DNA from: CAZQDP01 sp964592375
GTDB taxonomy: Bacteria; Bacillota; Clostridia; RUG12999
DNA length: 20,865 bases
Direction: 5' to 3'
NCBI GenBank assembly: GCA_964592375.1
Contig: CAZQDP010000040.1
Span: 1 to 20,865, forward strand
Made by a program: the position numbers and the translations under genes. Of this stretch, positions 17,816 through 20,865 are shown piece by piece (position 1 is the first letter of the stretch; every line of letters starts with the position of its first letter). The notes under the pieces were generated by a model. The model did no database searches. It was not told the DNA's origin and saw nothing but the letters and a program-made list of their open reading frames with translations.

Positions 17816-18639
17816 ATCATCTCCACCTTTGCATCATCCTTGGCGGTGCGGTTTACAGCCCACATGAGACCCATAATAATCAGCATGGCAATCATGGACA
17901 ATGCAGAGCCGAAATTCCAGTCATTTGTAACCCTGAATTGTTGCTCTATAATATCACCGATGAGTGAAATTTTATTCCCGCCTAAAAGTTTGGAAATAAT
18001 AAACATGGTCACGGAAGGAACAAACACCATTGTCACGCCGGACAATACGCCCGGAATACTGATCGGCAGAATAATTTTATAAAAAACCCCAAAAGCACTC
18101 GCTCCAAGGTCATGAGCCGCTTCTATAGTATGCTTTTCAATTCTACTGACAGTGGTATAAATAGGAAAGATCATAAATGGTAAAAAATTATATACCATGC
18201 CAAGCACTACCGCATATTCATTATATAGAAACTGTACCGGTTCAGGCTTTCCTAGCAAAGACAAAAAGTGGTTAACCACTCCCGTATTTTCAAGCAGGGT
18301 AAGCCAAGCATAGGTCCTGAGTAAAAAGTTCATCCACATAGGTGAAATGAGCAGAAGGATGAAGAATGCTTTATGCTTAAAGGTGTCTCCCATCAGAATG
18401 AGTGCAATGGGATACCCCACAACAAGGCAAATACAAGTTGCCATAAATGCAAGATACAAAGAGCGTAGCAAAATAAATAGATATAATGGTTGTGTCATTC
18501 TTGCAAAATTCTGCAAGGTAAAATGCCCATTTGCATCTGTAAACGAATAGCAGAGAATGAGAAACAAAGGAACAACAATGAATATCAGCAGCCAAGCCAG
18601 AAAAGGAATGAATACAAGCTTGCTTTTTCTTTCAAACAC
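17809..18639 (-). CDS. potB: Spermidine/putrescine ABC transporter permease PotB
   Basis: A 276-residue permease with about six membrane spans. The first is LVFIPFLAWLLIFIVVPLFLILCYSF; PMWMNFLLRTYAWLTLL and the EAA loop EAAHDLGASAFGVFYKIILP are typical of PotB. It pairs with PotC to form the channel. The start is GTG at 18639, 7 bases after GGGAGG. The frame stays open upstream to an ATG at 18774, but that lies upstream of the predicted transcription start (about 18720) and the added residues look random, so it is rejected. First gene of the potBCDA operon; the leader is about 80 bases and holds a weak hairpin at 18674-18692. Confidence 0.93.
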   Translation of the reverse strand: MFERKSKLVFIPFLAWLLIFIVVPLFLILCYSFTDANGHFTLQNFARMTQPLYLFILLRSLYLAFMATCICLVVGYPIALILMGDTFKHKAFFILLLISPMWMNFLLRTYAWLTLLENTGVVNHFLSLLGKPEPVQFLYNEYAVVLGMVYNFLPFMIFPIYTTVSRIEKHTIEAAHDLGASAFGVFYKIILPISIPGVLSGVTMVFVPSVTMFIISKLLGGNKISLIGDIIEQQFRVTNDWNFGSALSMIAMLIIMGLMWAVNRTAKDDAKVEMIW

Positions 18640-18673
18640 CTCTGTGCCTCCCTGCTTTTTTAAAAATTGTATC

Positions 18674-18692
18674 TTTACGCCAAACACGTAAA
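18674..18692 (-). repeat. Small inverted repeat in the potB leader
   Basis: TTTACG and CGTAAA separated by 7 bases can form a 6-bp stem in the untranslated leader of the pot operon, about 35 bases before the start codon. I see no match to a known riboswitch and no T run after it. Confidence 0.25.
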
Positions 18693-18726
18693 AGCGCAAA
18701 AATCTTCCCCAGTATAAACAAGCAAT

Positions 18727-18755
18727 ATTAAAACATATTTCAACAATTTTGTCAA
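18727..18755 (-). promoter_or_regulatory. Promoter of the potBCDA operon
   Basis: Minus-strand TTGACA (18755-18750), 17 bases, TTTAAT (18732-18727): perfect -35 and one mismatch in the -10. Start expected near 18720. It lies inside the longest possible potB frame, which supports the shorter GTG start. Confidence 0.85.
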
Positions 18756-18796
18756 GTCTGCAGGGCCTTTGCATCGCTTATTTTTTGTAAATATTT

Positions 18797-18824
18797 TCGA
18801 CATCCCTTGCATATACATCATAAT
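18797..18824 (+). promoter_or_regulatory. Promoter of the DUF975 gene
   Basis: TCGACA (18797-18802), 16 bases, CATAAT (18819-18824); each hexamer has one mismatch to consensus. Start expected near 18831, leaving a leader of about 72 bases. It is back to back with the pot promoter but does not overlap it. Confidence 0.6.
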
Positions 18825-18902
18825 GACAGGTTTCGAATTTGCATCGTTTGTTTTATGAAAGCAAATTGATACATGAGCCTAATTTTAAAGGAGGCGTTTA
18901 TC

Positions 18903-19688
18903 ATGATGGTTGTCGAAAGAGCGGAACTGAAAAAAATGGCAAAAGAGCAACTGCGAGGCAACTTTGGAAAAGCAATTGCAATATTGGTTTTGTATACTAT
19001 CATCGTTAGTTTAGTGGGGTATATCCCTTATGCAGGCTTTGTCATCACCTTACTCATTTCAGGGGTTTTATGTGTAGGCCTCATTGGCTTTTTTCTTCAG
19101 CTGGCCAAGGGTGAGCAGGCTCTTGTGAGCAGTTTGTTTTCCTATTTCAAGGATTTTGGGCAGTATTTGCGTATTTTAGGGGCTGTGCTGCTGGTTGGTC
19201 TTTATGTTTTCTTATGGTCTTTGCTACTTATCGTACCCGGCATTATTGCAGCACTGCGCTATTCCCAGGTTTTCTACATCTTGGCAGAAGATCCCAATGT
19301 ACCCATCAGAGAGGCTATTTCCCTCAGCGCGCGAATGATGGCCGGCAAAAAAACTGACCTATTCCTTTTGCAGCTTAGTTTTTTAGGCTGGATGCTGTTA
19401 TGTATTTTAACGCTTGGCATCGGCCTGCTTTGGCTATCTCCTTATATGTATACAACTTTTGCAAATTTTTATCTCACGGTAAAAAAATATGTCATCCCAG
19501 CGAAGGTTGAGCCTGAGGCAGAAACACCGGCGGCACTCCTCGCAGAAGATGAACCTGCACAAGAGCCTTCAGCGCCCGAAGAGCCTTCCATCACCGAAGA
19601 AGCATTGCATGGTGAATCGGCACCTGAAGAGGAAAAACCACAAGAGGAAGAAAAAATAGCACCTCCCTTTTTGGCTCAAGAAGAGTAG
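18903..19688 (+). CDS. DUF975-family integral membrane protein with acidic C-terminal tail
   Basis: A 261-residue protein. It starts with a charged segment MMVVERAELKKMAKEQLRGNFGKA, the usual opening of DUF975 proteins, then four or five hydrophobic spans (for example AIAILVLYTIIVSLVGYI, GAVLLVGLYVFLWSLLLIVPGIIAALRYS and LSFLGWMLLCILTLGIGLLWLSPYM). The motif IVPGIIAALRYSQVFYILAEDP and ISLSARMMAGKKTDLF are typical of the family, whose role is unknown. The last 60 residues or so form a Pro/Glu/Ala-rich, very acidic tail, expected to be disordered. AAAGGAGG (18887-18894) sets the start at ATG 18903 (8-base spacing; another ATG at 18906) rather than at 18873. Single gene with its own promoter and terminator. 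Confidence 0.88.
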   Translation: MMVVERAELKKMAKEQLRGNFGKAIAILVLYTIIVSLVGYIPYAGFVITLLISGVLCVGLIGFFLQLAKGEQALVSSLFSYFKDFGQYLRILGAVLLVGLYVFLWSLLLIVPGIIAALRYSQVFYILAEDPNVPIREAISLSARMMAGKKTDLFLLQLSFLGWMLLCILTLGIGLLWLSPYMYTTFANFYLTVKKYVIPAKVEPEAETPAALLAEDEPAQEPSAPEEPSITEEALHGESAPEEEKPQEEEKIAPPFLAQEE

Positions 19689-19769
19689 CCATAGGAAAGT
19701 TGCCTTCTGTCAATAAAAAGCACTAAAATCAATCCCTTTACTCTTTATATTAAAAGTTTCCATTCCTGC

Positions 19770-19808
19770 AAAAAGGCAAAGCGTTTTTCAAAACCGCTCT
19801 GCCTTTTT
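19770..19808. terminator. Bidirectional terminator
   Basis: AAAAAGGCA-A-AGCG and CGCT-C-TGCCTTTTT form a 13-bp stem with one mismatch and an 11- to 12-base loop. T runs flank it on both strands, so it can end the DUF975 transcript and the convergent gene on the right. Confidence 0.88.
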
Positions 19809-19827
19809 GATTATTTCGCCGCCACAC

Positions 19828-19851
19828 CTCATCTACCAACTTTGGTATGAG
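19828..19851. repeat. Inverted repeat between convergent genes
   Basis: CTCAT-CT-ACCAA and TTGGT-ATGAG form a 10-bp bulged hairpin 11 bases after the stop of the right-hand gene. No T run follows on either strand, so it may support the main terminator or protect the mRNA end. Confidence 0.35.
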
Positions 19852-19862
19852 ATGAAATAAGC

Positions 19863-20865
19863 TTACTGTTCTTTAACTATTTTTAAGTTATCCCACCAGA
19901 TGGTGGTATCCAGGCTTGCACTGTTACTGCCGCACATGATGGCTTCTAATTTTCCACCTTCGGGAAGCTTATTTCTAAAGGGTGCGTCTTTTTTGATTAA
20001 ATTCCCATCCAAATAAAAATCAAAGGTGCTTGTTTTGCTGTTGACTACCATTCTGACTTTATAATCCTTTTCACTCTGGCAATCAGCCATCTTTTCCATT
20101 GCCTTGCCGTCATAGTATGCAAAGCCAGAGGGGCCTGCAAAGGTGGAAATCGCATATGTAGTAACTGTGTATGACCTTGTTTCATCCTCCATCATCATAT
20201 ACATGAGCATTGCACCTGTTTTATTTGTATCTCTGCCAAATTTCATTTTAAAGTCAAAGCTTATATCCAGCGTGCTTTCTGTAGCCTTAAAGCTTCTTGT
20301 AGCGGAATGTGGCCTACCTACCATGTTTGCATATACCTCTAATCGTCCAGTGCTATTGCGCTTCACATAGGAACCACCAACAGCCTCTGTGGAAAAAATC
20401 CATTTGGTATCATCAAAGGTATCAATTTCAAAGGTTTCATCCAGTAGCACAGATTGTTCATCACTCCCATGGATGGTGGCACTTCCTTCATACTCCTTTT
20501 CATCGATTAAAACTTTAGCAGTGATTTGCGCCTGCCCTTTTTCTTTGCACAAAAGCGTATCATTTTCAACAGCAATCACCTGCGAATTGGAGGACTCAAT
20601 CGTTACATCGCTACTGTTTAGCTTATATTCCGCTCCACTTTTACTTGTAACAAAAACAGTCCAATTCGTTTTGGATCCGACTTCCATATTGCGTTCTGAA
20701 ACCGCAAGAGAAACCTTGTCTAATTCTTCGCCTCTGGGCAAGGAAAGACCTGCAAGATTTATCTGAATGTCTCTTGGGGCATTGTAGACCCCGGCAAGCG
20801 CAAATAACTCCTTAGATTCCGCTACATAAACCTGCTCCTCATCTGCTAGAATTTGTACAAGGTCG
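19863..20865 (-). CDS. Large, presumably extracellular protein, C-terminal part: Ig-like plus concanavalin-like domain (5' end off the window)
   Basis: The frame is open from the right edge to the stop at 19863, 333 residues, so the start is missing. A first Ig/Big_2-like stretch (about 47-130: KVSLAVSERNMEVGS, TNWTVFV, VTIESSNSQVIAV, GQAQITAKVL) is followed by a 200-residue beta-rich domain (LLDETFEIDTFDDTKW to TTIWWDNLKIVKEQ) resembling concanavalin-like/LamG domains of glycosidases and carbohydrate-binding proteins. FDFYLDGNLI and the terminal WWDNLKI are typical of that fold. A role in binding or cutting a polysaccharide outside the cell is inferred from these domains; the catalytic part, if any, and the signal peptide lie beyond the window. 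The only upstream start-like codon in view (TTG at 20741) is not a real start. Confidence 0.7.
   Translation of the reverse strand, partial: DLVQILADEEQVYVAESKELFALAGVYNAPRDIQINLAGLSLPRGEELDKVSLAVSERNMEVGSKTNWTVFVTSKSGAEYKLNSSDVTIESSNSQVIAVENDTLLCKEKGQAQITAKVLIDEKEYEGSATIHGSDEQSVLLDETFEIDTFDDTKWIFSTEAVGGSYVKRNSTGRLEVYANMVGRPHSATRSFKATESTLDISFDFKMKFGRDTNKTGAMLMYMMMEDETRSYTVTTYAISTFAGPSGFAYYDGKAMEKMADCQSEKDYKVRMVVNSKTSTFDFYLDGNLIKKDAPFRNKLPEGGKLEAIMCGSNSASLDTTIWWDNLKIVKEQ

Noticed and set aside
18640..18720. Riboswitch in the pot operon leader
   Set aside because: Only a weak 6-bp stem is present in about 80 bases; no conserved riboswitch core or terminator could be recognised.
18640..18774. 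N-terminal extension of potB to an ATG at 18774
   Set aside because: It lies upstream of a near-consensus promoter and lacks a ribosome binding site; GTG at 18639 has GGGAGG at 7 bases and starts at the family's usual N-terminus.
1..20865. CRISPR array, tRNA/rRNA genes, insertion sequences, phage attachment sites
   Set aside because: No regularly spaced repeats, cloverleaf sequences, transposase genes or long terminal inverted repeats were seen on either strand. The DUF1874-like gene therefore has no local CRISPR partner.

Overview
The window looks like a chromosomal piece of a low-to-middle GC Gram-positive anaerobe of the class Clostridia, probably a metagenome-assembled scaffold. The reasons are strong Shine-Dalgarno sites (AAAGGAGG-type), near-consensus sigma-A promoters, intrinsic terminators with T runs, a lipobox-type PotD, and typical Firmicutes families (DUF6106, DUF975). 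A run of exactly 100 N (4556-4655) joins two contigs, so adjacency across it rests on scaffolding alone.

Layout. At the left edge an incomplete GH42-like glycoside hydrolase gene (minus) is divergent from an AraC-family regulator (plus). Their promoters overlap on one palindromic -10 element, which suggests a small sugar-responsive switch. Next comes a minus-strand two-gene operon with its own promoter and terminator: an AMP-forming acyl-CoA ligase and a two-span DUF6106 membrane protein. Beyond the gap lies a very large minus-strand gene for a cyclic beta-1,2-glucan synthase (GT84, cyclization domain, GH94; about 2,695 residues visible, last residues lost in the gap).

Divergent from it, a perfect consensus promoter (TTGACA-N17-TATAAT) drives a CNNM/CorC-type membrane protein with CBS domains and, 58 bp further on, a 123-residue protein. 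By pattern I assign that small protein to the STIV orfB116/DUF1874 fold family, which includes the viral and CRISPR-associated cyclic-tetra-adenylate ring nucleases. The position of the family's catalytic histidine appears to be asparagine here. This is the most interesting item in the window. A bidirectional terminator separates it from a complete minus-strand polyamine ABC transporter operon in the order potB-potC-potD-potA.

Divergent from potB, and with its own promoter, is a DUF975 multi-span membrane protein with a long acidic tail. It converges, through a bidirectional terminator, on the 3' part of a gene for a large, presumably secreted protein (Ig-like plus concanavalin-like domains) that runs off the right edge.

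Themes are glycan synthesis and degradation at the cell surface, polyamine uptake and membrane proteins. I see no rRNA, tRNA, CRISPR array, insertion sequence or phage module. No intergenic stretch exceeds 300 bases.
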